A stretch of DNA of 64,000 bases from NCBI RefSeq assembly GCF_041146795.1, contig NC_135172.1, positions 12,452,137-12,516,136 of the forward strand, in the 5' to 3' direction. The notes beneath the pieces are model-generated. The model made no database searches. It had not been told where the DNA came from and saw only the letters and a list, made by a program, of their open reading frames with translations. Both the position numbers and the translations under genes were made by a program. Origin of the DNA: Maylandia zebra (taxonomy: Eukaryota; Chordata; Actinopteri; Cichliformes; Cichlidae). This document shows, piece after piece, positions 23,890-35,141 of this stretch. Within the stretch, counting starts at the first letter, position 1; each line of letters opens with the position of its first letter.

Positions 23890-26640
23890 AGTAGCCTGTA
23901 GAGCTACTTCTGCAGCAATAACTTGAACTAATCACCTTCTGTATTGCTTCATCACTGTCACATTGTTGTGGAGGGATTTTGGCTCATTCGTCTTTACAGC
24001 ATTGCCTTGGTTCATTAACATTTGTGGACATTCGTGCATAGCTCTCAAGGTCACGCCACAGCATTTCAATCAGTTTGAGGTCTGGACTTTGATTGAGCCA
24101 TTGTTGTACATTTTGGGGCTTATTTTGCTGTTGCATGACCCAGTTTCACTCAAGCCGTGGGACAGATTGGCCTTACATTTTATTCAAGAGTACTTTGGTG
24201 TACAGGTTAATGGTTGAGCTAATAACGGCAAGGTACCCATGTCATGTGGTTGGAAAATAAACCCAAATCATCACCCCTCCTCCAAATGCATGTTGGTATG
24301 AGGTTTTTGTTGTGATATACTGTGTTTGCTTTTTTCCAAATGTGGTGCTGTGCATTATAGCCAAACATCTCTTTAGTAATCTTTGGTCTCGTCTAGGGCT
24401 GGGCAAAACGATTATTTTCCTAATCGATGAATCTAGCGATTAATTCTTCGATGCATCGATTAATCTAACGATTCGTTTTTCAATCCGATTCGATTTCGAT
24501 TCGATTAACGATTTTTTCCCCCCATTATTTGACTTGTATAGCAATTTCACATTTACTAATTTATGTATATAAATGAAAAACACAAATTTATTCATTTGAA
24601 GACCTTTTAATAAAAAAAATTGCAATCAATACAATAGAGATAGCATTTAACAAGAATTGAAATGTGCAAACATATATAAAATTAAGGAAAAGTTAACAAA
24701 ACATTTCAAATAAATAGCAACAATGGTGTCTTTAAACAAACAAAATGTAACATTCACTTTGCTTTCTGCCAAAAAGTGCTCTTCATTCACAAAACAAAAT
24801 CCACAATAACATTGTACTACAATCTTCTGTTTTTAACAAAAAATTTAATGTTTTGCAAAACAAATATAACAAAGGAAATCATAGCAAAAAATTAATAATA
24901 TACAAACAGCAGCAATGGCGTCTTTGAACAAATAATGAAATGACAAGTTACCCCTAAGTAGGACTCTGTGACCAGACTTGTCCAAGCATCAGTGGTAAGG
25001 GAGATTTTGGATGTGGCCTTTTTTAGTTCTTTCCTTAGTTTCTCCACTGAAGTTTCATACTTTCTCTCCATCATGCTTGTAAAATGACGCTTAGACGGCA
25101 GAGTGTAACCTGGTTGGAAAGTGGTCAGCATTTCTTTGAATCCCTCACCCACAGCAAGTGGTCTCTTGTCTTTTAAAATCATAGATAAGTCGCTCTCAGT
25201 AAGTACAGCCACCTCCTGCGGGGTGCATGGCGTACTTCTTCTCTGAAAGTAGTCCTCCAGACTTTTCTGTTTATTCCTGAAATCATAAATCACACACAGC
25301 ACACAGATGAATTCGAATAATTACAAAATAATTATATGGAAAGCATAATATCAAAATAATTTGATAAGGATCTGGTTGAGATAGATAGATATACACACAC
25401 ACATACTGTTATGCCATGTGCTTTCATAGCATAACAGTAAGAGGTTAATAATAATCCCCAATGTTGAACATATGATATGCAGTAATCATGATGGCTGGAA
25501 AAGATAACGTTTAAATAGCCATAGCTGATGGCACCTTTACTGGTGCACTGCTTTCTAGTCATTAGATGGCATAACTTTGACCTATAAGATCAAGCTGGAG
25601 AAGCATTATGTATTAAAACAGCATTCAAATAGGATTAAACACATTAAATTTGACAAATCAAGAGTTCATTGTCATTTTGCTTTTGCAAGCACTTTAACAA
25701 TGTTGTAATAGTGTCCACGACGGCTACGTTTAGCAGGTGGTGCATTATCCTTGTTAACATTTCTCCTGCGGCCAATTCGCTGTCTCACATTTTTTGTCTT
25801 TCGCCGATTCTGATAATCAGCCTGCGTGCATTCCGACTCATTTTGCCAGCATGGGCCACAAACAAAACAACAACAACAACTAAACAGCAGCTGCTATATG
25901 TTACTGCTAAGCAGCTTAAATGAGTTTTGCATTTACGGAGGTTGGGTGTTTATCTCTGTGTCTATGAGTGAGTGTACGTCTACGTGGGGGGGGTCTGGAT
26001 GAATTAACGGGTAAAAACTAGCGTTAGTAAAAAAGTTGAAAACTTACAGTGGTTTGTCCTTTGCAGAAGCTGCTCCTGGATGCAGTCGTTTGAGGTGCTG
26101 GTGCATAGCCGTTGTGCTTTTATGATAGGCCATTTCCACCTCACAAAGCCGGCAAACGACTGAATCACTTCCTTTTCTGTTAAAATATCCCATACTGTAG
26201 AACTGCGTGTTCGGGTGGAGTGATTTAAGTTGACTGCAACTGCCTCATTCATGATTCCGCTACTCGCTGCCGCCATGTCTTTTTTTGAAAGTGACGACGC
26301 ATCGACGCAGATTTTTTTACGTCGACGTATTTTTTGCGTCCACGTAATCGATTACGTCGACGCGTTGTCCCAGCCCTAGTCTCGTCTCTGCAAAGCATAT
26401 TGTTCCAGAGGTCTTGTGGTTTGTTTAGATGCAGCTGTGAAAGCCTGAGCCATGCTGCAGACTTTGTTTTAGAGAGAAGAACTTTAACATGGTAATTGAG
26501 GCCTGTAGAGTCTGGGATGTAGCTTTTAGGGTTTTTCGCAGTTTCATTGAGCGTTGCACAATCTGACCTTGAGGTGAATTAGCTTGGACTGCCACTCTTG
26601 GCAAGACGGTTGAATGGTCTTAACAGATCCCTGAATGCTC
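23890..26640. repeat. Long MITE, interrupted by a hAT element
   Basis: Left part about 23890-24393 (GCAGCAATAACTTGAACTAA, TTTGAGGTCTGGACTTTGAT) and right part 26379-about 26640 belong to one teleost Tc1-type non-autonomous repeat. They rejoin when 24394-26386 is removed. Confidence 0.65.
24394..26378 (-). mobile_element. hAT transposon, internally deleted, with 8-bp target duplication
   Basis: GTCTCGTC at 24386-24393 and 26379-26386 is a perfect 8-bp duplication, the length made by hAT transposases. Ends are TAGGGCTGGG... and ...CCCAGCCCTA. On the minus strand 26276-26040 encodes a start [15 protein letters not shown] and, after a one-base frame change, a BED finger ([14 protein letters not shown] ... 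HQHLKRLHP). The segment 25302-24940 encodes the start of the catalytic region (LVTESYLGVTCHFI). The rest of the transposase is absent, so the copy is non-autonomous. It is close to ZBED-type hAT proteins. Confidence 0.85.
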
Positions 26641-26649
26641 CAGAAAAAA

Positions 26650-27350
26650 AAGAAACAAGGCTTAGTACGCATCACTGAAACAAAGATCTGATCGACAAGC
26701 TGGTACTCTACACATGCAGTTACCAGCATAAGGTATCAGTGTACAGGAAATGATGGAATGGGCACTGCATTGTGCTTAAGGTCAACTATCTGGCATCATT
26801 CAAATAAAACTGGGAGCAATGAGACCCAACAGAGTGTCAATCACAGAAGGCAAGCACAAGCTAGACTGAACAGCATCTGTCAAGATTGACTTGTGGGTCT
26901 GCTTTAGCAACAATCTCTCATATATTATTCCATTAACTAAGACGGTAGTCAATTAATGTTTCTTAGCACAATGCGTTAAAACGGATAGCTAGCTGGCTCT
27001 GACCAGAGACAAGAAATTCATCCCAATAACAAAAAGAGGAAGAGGTTGTGGTTTTGTTAGGCCTGTGCCAGTTTCATGACTTAAAGCAACAGCTTCCTCA
27101 AAGCATACTGTCAATGGGAGGTTACCAGGCAACCAGCTGTCCACTTCACTTACATACCTACCAATTAAGGATGTTAAGAAACGCTGAAGAAGATGGCTAT
27201 TAATGATTTAGCAGAACTGAAGAAACCTATAACTAGCAGTTACAATAATCAGTCCATCATTTCTCACTCCAGTTTCTCAAATGTGAAAACAAGTTGTCTT
27301 GTTCTTTATATTTTTTGATTGAAAATGGCTTTGTCAGGCAAAATGACCAG
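26650..27350. other. No recognised gene
   Basis: Low-information sequence with short frames only. Confidence 0.35.
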
Positions 27351-27395
27351 ACATCGTGCAAATGTAAATGAGTTGCATTTACATTTGCACGATGT
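27351..27395. repeat. Perfect 20-bp fold-back, 5-nt loop
   Basis: ACATCGTGCAAATGTAAATG at 27351-27370 pairs exactly with 27376-27395 across AGTTG. Confidence 0.9.
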
Positions 27396-27439
27396 AGATG
27401 CAACTCAGTGACAAGTAGTGAGCAAGTAGGTGATTTGAA

Positions 27440-27630
27440 ACAGTAATCCATGCTTTTATTTCATCTCGTTTGGATTACTGTAATGCTCTGTATTTTGGAG
27501 TTAGTCAGTGTCTTCTCTCTCGTCTGCAGCTGGTCCAAAATGTTGCTGCACGACTTTTAACCAGAACTCATAAAAGAGAGCACATAACTCCCATCCTCGC
27601 CTAACTCCATTGGCTGCGTGTATAATTTAC
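27440..27630 (+). mobile_element. L2/Rex-type LINE 3' coding fragment
   Basis: It translates with interruptions to LDYCNALYFGVSQ, VQNVAARLLTRTHKREHITP and LHWLRV, the conserved C-terminal part of fish L2-like reverse transcriptases. It is truncated at both ends. Confidence 0.65.
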
Positions 27631-27631
27631 A

Positions 27632-28587
27632 GAGTGGGTCATTTATATGGATACACCATAATAACATTGGAATGGTTGGTAATATTAAAGTCCTGTTTGT
27701 GGCACATTAGTATATGTGAGGGGGCAAACTCCTCAAGATGGGTGGTGACCATGGTGGCCATTTAGAAGTCGGCCATCTTGGATACAACTTTTGTTTTTTC
27801 AATAGGAAGAGGGCCATGTGACACATCAAACTTATTGGTAATGTCAAAGAAAAACAATGGTGTGCTTGGTTTCAACGTAAATGTATTCTTTCATGAGTTA
27901 TCTATAAGTGTCTCATTGTTCACAGCCATTGACAGGTCGAAGAGGTCAACACGTGAGGAGCGGTTCGAAATTGTGTTGATATCTGGTGAACGCAGTAATC
28001 GGGTCATTGCAGCAGATTTCAATGCAAGACACCCTACGAGACCACCCATCTCCCATGCTACAGTTAGCAAACTGTTTGCTAAGTTTTGTGAAACTGGTTC
28101 AGTGTTGGATTTGCCAAAATGTGGACACAAAAAAACTGTCACTAATGAGGAAACATCAGTGGCTGTCCTAGCTTCATTCAGCAAGAGCCCACAGCGTAGC
28201 ACTTACCGCATGTCACTGGAGAGTGGCATTAGTCGAACATCCCTTCGGCGGATATTAGCTACTCACAAATGGCACCCTTACAAACTCCAGCTACTGCAGC
28301 ATCTCAACGAGGATGACCCAGATCGGCGCACAAAATTTGCAGAATGGGCAAAACAAAAATTGAAACAGGACCCTCAGTTCACGCAGAAGATTTTGTTCAG
28401 TGATGAGGCAAACTTTTATGTGAATGGTGAAGTTAACCAACCAAACCACCGCTATTGGTCTGACACTGACCCACATTGGATGGATCCCTCCAAGACTGTT
28501 GGAACAACAAAAGTGATGGTTTGGTGTGGTATATGGGGTACAACGATAGTGGGTCCATTCTTCATCAATGGAAATGTAACCCAGTGA
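27632..28587 (+). pseudogene. Mariner-like transposase gene, 5' half
   Basis: The element end AGTGGGTCATTTATATGGAT starts near 27634. A frame open from 27778 to 28587 encodes a helix-turn-helix N-terminus (RSTREERFEIVLISGERS, DUF4817-like) and the start of a DDE_3 catalytic domain with the first aspartate in KILFSDEANFYVNGE. The homologous part probably begins near 27900, and the first 40 or so codons look unrelated. The frame ends after GPFFINGN, where foreign DNA begins. The missing catalytic residues are encoded from 36251. Transposition is impossible from this copy. Confidence 0.75.
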
Positions 28588-29224
28588 GTTTACACGGCTC
28601 AGTAATGCACAACAACATGTATTGTTAATTGGGATTTATCATTACTCTATTAATCACTGAGTTGAGCTAAAGTAAATCAATAGTAAAAGATAAATACTAT
28701 AAATATAAGAATAAAACCCAAAGAGTATATTTACAGTAACACCCCTACTGGTTAGGAAGGAACAAGCCCCGCCTTCCCCTGCTCTGTACTGTCACCTGCT
28801 CAGACACAGAGAGAGACGGAGGCGCAAGAGACCATCGCTGATTTTCACCGCCAAGCTTTTCGCTGGAACATAACTATTAACTTGATAAATTGAGCAAATA
28901 TCCATACCGGAGATCTGCATGGACCTTGGAGAAACGGACCTGATTTATTGTGAACATTTCGGACCTTGAAACCATCGCAGTGAGTCAGAAGCTGTTAAGC
29001 TAACCTTGAAGCTAAAAAGCTAACAAGAGGTTAACAGGGAATATAATGGCCCAATTTCAATGTTGTATATTTGCGCGGGAGCGGATGAAGTGGACAAGAT
29101 CCTCTCTGAGAGTTGAACATTAGAAGTGTGCTGGTGAGTTAAACTGGGACTGGGCGAATCAGGCTAATTGAAAAGCTAACTAGCCTAATGCTCATAGCTG
29201 CAGCTGTAGCTGACCAGGTTTTCA

Positions 29225-29226
<2 letters not shown>
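28588..29226. other. Left flank of a large insertion in the mariner-like gene
   Basis: Sequence of unknown class. With 34233-36250 it forms the older insertion that split the mariner-like gene. A GC-richer block begins near 28741. No terminal repeats were established. Confidence 0.4.
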
Positions 29227-29257
<31 letters not shown>

Positions 29258-29342
29258 ATTAAACTTTATTAAGAAACAGTATACAGAACATGTATACAAT
29301 CAGAACAAAATTAACATATGCCAGGGGGTGTAATACAAAGAA

Positions 29343-32300
29343 TTACAAACATTCAAATAATTTGTAATTACTACAAATAGTAATAGTTTTCATAGCCTTT
29401 TTGTTAAGTGATCCACTAATCAATTTTATGTAACATAAAACATCATTATAGTAATGTTTAAAATTAGGTTTTTTGTTACTGTATTTGCATTTGTGAAAAT
29501 AAAATTTAGCTAAGATAACTAATAAGTTTATTATAAAGTAAACATCTTCTTTTTTTTGCCTTCGAAAGAAACAAAATACAACATTTTCCCATTTCACAGT
29601 AAAGTCATTATAGAGATGTCCAGCAATGAATCTACTGAAGTCTTTCCAAAATGTTCTAGCGAATGAACAGATCCAGAAGAGGTGTTGCACAGTCTCAGGA
29701 TGGCTTCCACAAAATCCACAGTTCACATTTATGTCCCTTTTGAACTTTGTCATGTAATGATTAGCAGGATAAAATTTATGCAATATTTTAAATGAGACTT
29801 CCTTCACTTTATTCGTTACCAGATACTTGTTAGGAATTGACCATACTCTTTTCCAGTTAATGTCACTGACAAAGGAATTCCAATAAGAGACCACATGTGG
29901 GATAGTTAGAGATTCTGTCTGGAACAAAGCACGAATATTCTTATTACTTTTACTGTGGTTTGTTAGACAGATTCTTCCTATGTGTGAATCTAAAGGGTTG
30001 GGGAGAGAAACAGATGATATGCAAGGTTGAATACCTTTAAAAAGCATTATAATACCCGTAGGTATTGCATCAAATAATATGGCATATTCTTTGGGTGTGG
30101 CTGGAAATTTATAGGTGTTTAAGAATTCTGAGTAGGACATGAGCTGCCCATTAGGATTAAACAGCTGATTCACTAAAACAATCCGTTTCTCAACCCACCT
30201 AGAAAAAAATAATGATTTATTTTTATACACTATGTTCCTATTATTCCAAATTGAATACGTATGGGGTGTAAAGTTGTGTTTATATATAAGGGACCAAGCT
30301 AATAGAACTTGTTTATGAAACATCGAGAGCTTTTCTGGAAGCTTATCTATATTATAATCACAACCTAAGATAAAACTTAGACCACCAAACTTAGAGAAAA
30401 TGTAGTGAGGAATAAAATTCCAAATGGATACCGGATTTTTAAGAAAATGTTTAGCCCAATTAATCTTAAATGTATTGTTTAGAGTAGTAAAATCCAAAAC
30501 ATTGAGACCACCGTGTTCATAGTCATTCATCAATACACTTTTTCTGATGTAATGTGTCCGGTTTTTCCAAAGGAAGTTGAAGAGCATTCGGTCGATATCC
30601 TTACAAGTTTTGCCGTCCACATGCAGAGAAATTGCTGCATAAGTCAGTCGAGACAGACCTTCTGCTTTTGAGAGCAATACCCTTCCTCTTAAACTTAAAT
30701 CTCTCTGCAACCATTGATTTAAATTGGTTTGAGATTTTTTAATAATTGGGGGAAAATTTAGTAAAATTCTGTCTTTTGTATCTTTGCAGATAATCAGACC
30801 TAAATATGTTGCTTCATTTTTAACTGTTATATTACAAATACTCTGAACATTACACTCTTTGACAGGTAATAACTGACATTTATTTAAGTTTAGGACCAAT
30901 CCAGACCCTTTTGAGAAATCCTCTATTACACTTAAAGCAATTGGCACTTGGCTAGCATTTTTAAGAAAAATTGTGGTATCATCTGCCAATTGACTGATGA
31001 CAATCTCTCTGTCTGCTATGTTTATACCCTTCACAGGGCTATTCGAAATATGAGAGGCAAGAATTTGGGTGCAAAGTAAAAAAAGATAAGGGCTAATCGG
31101 GCAACCTTGGCGTACACCTCGATTAAGACTAAAACGAGAAGTGGTGCCATTTTTCATTCTAATAGAACTATTAGCATTGGAATACAGAGTTTTGATAGCT
31201 CTGCAGAAGATATCACCAAAACCAAATTTCTGAAGTGTAAGAAATATAAATTCATGCTCAATTGAGTCAAAGGCTTTATAGAAGTCCAGGAGAAGGATAA
31301 ATGAGTCATCAGATATTAATGCTGAGTAGTCCAGAATATCCAAGACGAGTCTAATAAGTCCCTGAGTAAGGCTGGGAGGAAGAGTGCCCCTTTCAATACT
31401 TTCATTATAAACCTGCAACAAAAAGGGTGCAAGCTGACAAGAAAATGATTTATAGAATTCAGCCACCAGCCCATCTGTGCCCGGAGATTTGTTGTTTTTA
31501 AGAAATTCAATAGATGTCAATATCTCTTTTTCAGTAATTGGACTGTCACAAAAAAGCCTATCAGCACTTTTAATCATTTTAACATTGTTTACAGAGTCAA
31601 TAAATTGGGTAGCGACCTTTGCGTTATAATTGGATCCATACAACTTTGAGTAGAAATTACAACAAAATTGAGAGATAATTTTTGCATCATCACTGACCGT
31701 ACCATTTATATTCAATTTATGAATAGTATTGGTTTTAGATCTATGTTTTTCTAAGCGGAAAAAATAAGCAGAATTCTGCTCTCCCTCCTCTATCCACCTT
31801 TTTCTTGAACGAACGAAAGCTCCTTCAGCTTTCTGGCGGTAAATCTCATCCAGTTTAGATTGAAAGGACCTAAGATGTAATCTATCCTCTTCCGAGACCT
31901 CGTCTGGTGGGAGTTGATATATTGCGGAAATTTGAACAATTAGATTTTCTTCTTCTGCTGCCCTTGACTTAGCTATTTTTGCCCCATACTGTCTCAACAT
32001 TTTACTTGTCTCAAATTTAAAAATTTCCCAGTTTGTGCTATAGGAATTCTCAATATTAGCCTTGTGTATAAAGTGTTTTAACAGTCGTGTAATTTCAGAT
32101 TTTACAATTGTATGGCTCAGAAGCGAGCTATTTAATTTCCAATAGGAGGATCTATTAATTGCAATAGTAGGAAAGAGTTGCAGATTAATATATATTGCTC
32201 TATGATCCGTAAGTGGAGTTGTAAGGATATTGACCGTAACACTGTCCTTTGATAGACTACTTGATATTAACCAGAAATCAATACGTGATTTCCTTGAACC

Positions 32301-32882
32301 AGAACGGTTACTCCAGGTAAAAGATATATCATCAGGAAATTTGTCTCTCCAAATATCAGTTACATTAAATTTATCCATAAATGTTTCCAATCTCAAATTA
32401 TTCCTAAAATGTTGTGCTGGTGGCCATCTGTCTATAGTGTCATTTAGTGAAACATTAAAATCTCCTCCAATTATTAAGTTTGAACTGGGATATTTAGAGA
32501 GCCAAAAACTAATCCTTGTATCTAAAGAGTCAATTAAATTATCATTTTCAGGTTTGGTATTATAGCCATATAAATTGACAATTATGAAAATGGAGTGATT
32601 GTATTCTACTATCAGACAAATATAATGACCCAAAGAGTCACAATCTGAATGTAGAACAATACCTTCGAAGCTACCTTTGAGAGTTGTGACCCCAGCTGAC
32701 CTCTCTGTGCCATGCGAATACCAAACATCATTACCCCACTGAGACTTCCAGAAGTTCACATCAGCAGATACAGAATGGCTTTCTTGGAAAAAACAAAAAT
32801 GACTTTTATATTTCTTAGCAAACAAAAATAAGGCTTTACGTTTACAGATCTGTCTCAACCCCCTGGCATTTAGGAAAAACAA
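29343..32882 (-). CDS. LINE ORF2: endonuclease plus reverse transcriptase with internal gap (1179 aa)
   Basis: The N-terminal APE-type endonuclease shows NARGLRQ, LIIGGDFNVSLND, SRIDFWLIS and LTDHRAI. The reverse transcriptase shows KSPGTDGLVAEFYKSF, LLLDFYKAFDSIEHEF, RGVRQGCPISPYLF and the catalytic LADD. A C-terminal cysteine motif reads CGFCGSHPETVQHLFWICSF. At about residue 509 the text jumps from SLTQGLI to RLVLDILDY. Related elements have roughly 60 more residues here (the IPKP...WRPISL region), and the fragment at 22.9-23.0 kb still shows part of them (TNRHISNNI). The gap is in frame, so the ORF looks intact, yet this copy probably cannot reverse transcribe. Confidence 0.85.
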   Translation of the reverse strand: MFFLNARGLRQICKRKALFLFAKKYKSHFCFFQESHSVSADVNFWKSQWGNDVWYSHGTERSAGVTTLKGSFEGIVLHSDCDSLGHYICLIVEYNHSIFIIVNLYGYNTKPENDNLIDSLDTRISFWLSKYPSSNLIIGGDFNVSLNDTIDRWPPAQHFRNNLRLETFMDKFNVTDIWRDKFPDDISFTWSNRSGSRKSRIDFWLISSSLSKDSVTVNILTTPLTDHRAIYINLQLFPTIAINRSSYWKLNSSLLSHTIVKSEITRLLKHFIHKANIENSYSTNWEIFKFETSKMLRQYGAKIAKSRAAEEENLIVQISAIYQLPPDEVSEEDRLHLRSFQSKLDEIYRQKAEGAFVRSRKRWIEEGEQNSAYFFRLEKHRSKTNTIHKLNINGTVSDDAKIISQFCCNFYSKLYGSNYNAKVATQFIDSVNNVKMIKSADRLFCDSPITEKEILTSIEFLKNNKSPGTDGLVAEFYKSFSCQLAPFLLQVYNESIERGTLPPSLTQGLIRLVLDILDYSALISDDSFILLLDFYKAFDSIEHEFIFLTLQKFGFGDIFCRAIKTLYSNANSSIRMKNGTTSRFSLNRGVRQGCPISPYLFLLCTQILASHISNSPVKGINIADREIVISQLADDTTIFLKNASQVPIALSVIEDFSKGSGLVLNLNKCQLLPVKECNVQSICNITVKNEATYLGLIICKDTKDRILLNFPPIIKKSQTNLNQWLQRDLSLRGRVLLSKAEGLSRLTYAAISLHVDGKTCKDIDRMLFNFLWKNRTHYIRKSVLMNDYEHGGLNVLDFTTLNNTFKINWAKHFLKNPVSIWNFIPHYIFSKFGGLSFILGCDYNIDKLPEKLSMFHKQVLLAWSLIYKHNFTPHTYSIWNNRNIVYKNKSLFFSRWVEKRIVLVNQLFNPNGQLMSYSEFLNTYKFPATPKEYAILFDAIPTGIIMLFKGIQPCISSVSLPNPLDSHIGRICLTNHSKSNKNIRALFQTESLTIPHVVSYWNSFVSDINWKRVWSIPNKYLVTNKVKEVSFKILHKFYPANHYMTKFKRDINVNCGFCGSHPETVQHLFWICSFARTFWKDFSRFIAGHLYNDFTVKWENVVFCFFRRQKKEDVYFIINLLVILAKFYFHKCKYSNKKPNFKHYYNDVLCYIKLISGSLNKKAMKTITICSNYKLFECL

Positions 32883-33199
32883 TAGAAAATGACAATTAAG
32901 AAAACAAAAAATAAACAGCTAGAAATTTAAAGAACCAATATTGTGTGCTTAACAAAAAATAAACCTCACTAAGGGACCGAGCATTGCAAGGATGAAAATA
33001 ACTCGGCAGAAATACACGAAATATTTTTTAGGATACAACTCTGGTGCTGAAACTTAAAGTGTCCTCACACTATAAATGAGGCATAGACTTAATGATCCAA
33101 AACGCCAGAAGGATCAATGAAAAACAGCCAACCAAGTCCAAGCAACTGTGCAACATTGTAGGGTCTTTTCCATTCCTTAGCTTCCCCCATATTCACCTC

Positions 33200-34072
33200 T
33201 CATTCTGAAGACGGGAAAACTTCTGTCCCATTAACAAAACCCCGGCATCCAACGTAATAGGCCTTTTTATTTTCTCTGCGAGCCTTCTCGATAATGGGCC
33301 ACAACTTGCTCCGGCGCTCCCTCTCTTCTCTGGAAAGGTCCTCAGCAAACTTCAAGTCCCGGTTTTCCTTTAAGAATGGAGATGTCTTAGCTGCTTTCCA
33401 CAGGCTATCTCTGGTTCTGCGGGAGATGAACTGGATGATAATAGGTCTGGGACTGGTGTTGTTTGGGCGTTTGGAGCCGACCCGATGTACGGTGTCAATG
33501 GTGTCATAAAGTTGGTTTTTACATTCAGGCAACGTAGCCTGACAAATCTCAACAGCAACCTTCCATGTATCCTCCTGTTGTTCTTCTTTGACACCAAACA
33601 GCCTGAGGTTCCACCGTCTGGAATATCGCTCGAGATCTGTGATTCTTTGCTGGTTTTTATCCATACGCTCTTCCTCTTTGGAGATTTTCTGCTCCAATGT
33701 GCCCACTCTGCATTTGACATCTTTTATCTCTTCGCATGCAAAGTCCACAGTTTTTCTGATCCCGTCAATCTGTAGTGCAAGGTTATCCATTCTTTCGTTT
33801 ATTAGTTTTGATAGAGTTTCAACAATATCCACGCTATCTCCCTTTGAATGCATCGCTTTCTTTGGCGCCGGAGACTGGCTGGGTGAGACGGGTAGAGGTG
33901 GAAACTCGTCCATTACGTCCTCAGTTATTGGGAGAGGTAGTGAAAGAGCCGTATAGTCATGGCAGTTGTCAAGCAGTGGGTTCACTGACCCGGTTGTTTG
34001 GCTAGCATTAGCCTTTAGCAGTAGCTTCGTCTTGGAGCTAGACGAGGGTCTTTTATTGTCACGCTGTGACAT
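33200..34072 (-). CDS. LINE ORF1 protein (L1 ORF1p-like, 290 aa)
   Basis: This is the RNA-binding chaperone of an L1-type element. It has a Ser/Lys-rich N-terminus, then a coiled-coil region at about residues 85-150 with heptad-like charges, an RRM-like stretch opening near RWNLRLFGVKEEQ at about residue 153, and a C-terminal domain (FAEDLSREERERRSKLWPII). Length is in the usual range of 280-350 aa. Start MSQRDNKRPSSSS is the first ATG after the putative 5' leader. About 320 nt separate it from ORF2. ORF1p trimers coat the LINE RNA in cytoplasmic particles. Confidence 0.85.
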   Translation of the reverse strand: MSQRDNKRPSSSSKTKLLLKANASQTTGSVNPLLDNCHDYTALSLPLPITEDVMDEFPPLPVSPSQSPAPKKAMHSKGDSVDIVETLSKLINERMDNLALQIDGIRKTVDFACEEIKDVKCRVGTLEQKISKEEERMDKNQQRITDLERYSRRWNLRLFGVKEEQQEDTWKVAVEICQATLPECKNQLYDTIDTVHRVGSKRPNNTSPRPIIIQFISRRTRDSLWKAAKTSPFLKENRDLKFAEDLSREERERRSKLWPIIEKARRENKKAYYVGCRGFVNGTEVFPSSE

Positions 34073-34271
34073 TTTATCTCTTAATTGATCAAAATCAGTC
34101 CTTTTCTGGCTTAAATACCGTAAAAGCTTCTAAGGTCTGAGTTGACACAGTGTTGCTACCGTATTATAAGGTTACATTTGCTAAGCTCGGCAGTAAGCGT
34201 GTACTTACTCGGCCATCTTGGAACGCCCCCCCGACCAGGTTTTCACTGTGGGAGAACACACGGGGTGTCAC

Positions 34272-35141
34272 TGTCACTACCCGATCCGTACCGGAAACCC
34301 GATCGGTACCCCGCATGCGCGAAAGGTTTCTACTTCCGGTCATAGCGTTTTACGATAGTTAAAGGTCAGAGTATCTGTTAAGATGTTAAGAATAACAAGT
34401 ATATCTTAAAATGTTTGCAATAATGAAGCATTTCAGTACAATGTAGACAAAAACGAAAAATAAAAAGATAGTTACGGATCAGGACTCCCCGATCCTTACT
34501 GCGCATGTGTAAAGTCTGACCGTACAAATCGAGTCTACCCGATCCGTACCGCGCATGTGCAGATGTTTTCTTCTTCTTCTGTTCGTTTAATGGCAGTGTA
34601 CTCCCCAGTGTACGAGGATACCGTCACCTGCTGACCGAGCGAATAAACCCTATTATAAACTGAATTAGCGTCATTATAAACGTGTGTTAAATTTGATTTA
34701 GCGATAGTCGAGTGTGTTTATGCTTGTCTGTGAGGAGAGGATTGTTGGAATAGTGATGATTATGATGTGCGCTATCACTGTCAATTGTCAGTAAACACTT
34801 CATCTGGCTGCTGAATCTACACGTGAGATATTACAAAGTCTGCATTATTAACTCTGTAATTAGGCGCCATTCTCCTTATTTTACAGTGCTGTTGCTCAAT
34901 CGGGGGACACTCTCTGTTGAGGAGAAAAGCATGAATTTCTTTGTATACCGATTATTCATTGTTTAAATGTCCCGGGAAGTCGAAAAGGAGGCAGAGCTGT
35001 TGAGAAATGCTAGGAGCTAACTGGGCGCTAACCGTATCATTCAAATATATTGGATGTCGCAATGTTGGCAGAGAGGAAGTGACGTAAGATTCGCGCATGC
35101 GGGGTACCGATCGGGTTTCCGGTACGGATCGGGTAGTGACA
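34272..35141. mobile_element. 870-bp element with perfect 52-bp terminal inverted repeats
   Basis: 34272-34323 (TGTCACTACCCGATCCGTAC...) is the exact reverse complement of 35090-35141. Subterminal repeats of CCCGATCC and GCGCATG occur near 34480-34560. There is no transposase coding. CGGGGT occurs on both flanks but 5 bp off the left end, so the target duplication is uncertain. Confidence 0.85.

Larger units (their letters stand above)
29227..34232 (-). mobile_element. Full-length L1-like (Swimmer/Tx1-related) LINE with 15-bp target duplication
   Basis: GACCAGGTTTTCACT at 29212-29226 and 34233-34247 is a perfect 15-bp duplication. On the minus strand the element starts GGGGGGGCGTTCCAAGATGG at 34232 and ends in a poly(A) tract (T run 29227-29253). 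It carries an ORF1 and an ORF2 in L1 order. The perfect duplication and open frames indicate a young insertion. Confidence 0.92.

Noticed and set aside
29343-32882. Calling the LINE fully active because both ORFs are open
   Set aside because: ORF2 lacks a block of the reverse transcriptase when compared with its relative in the same window.
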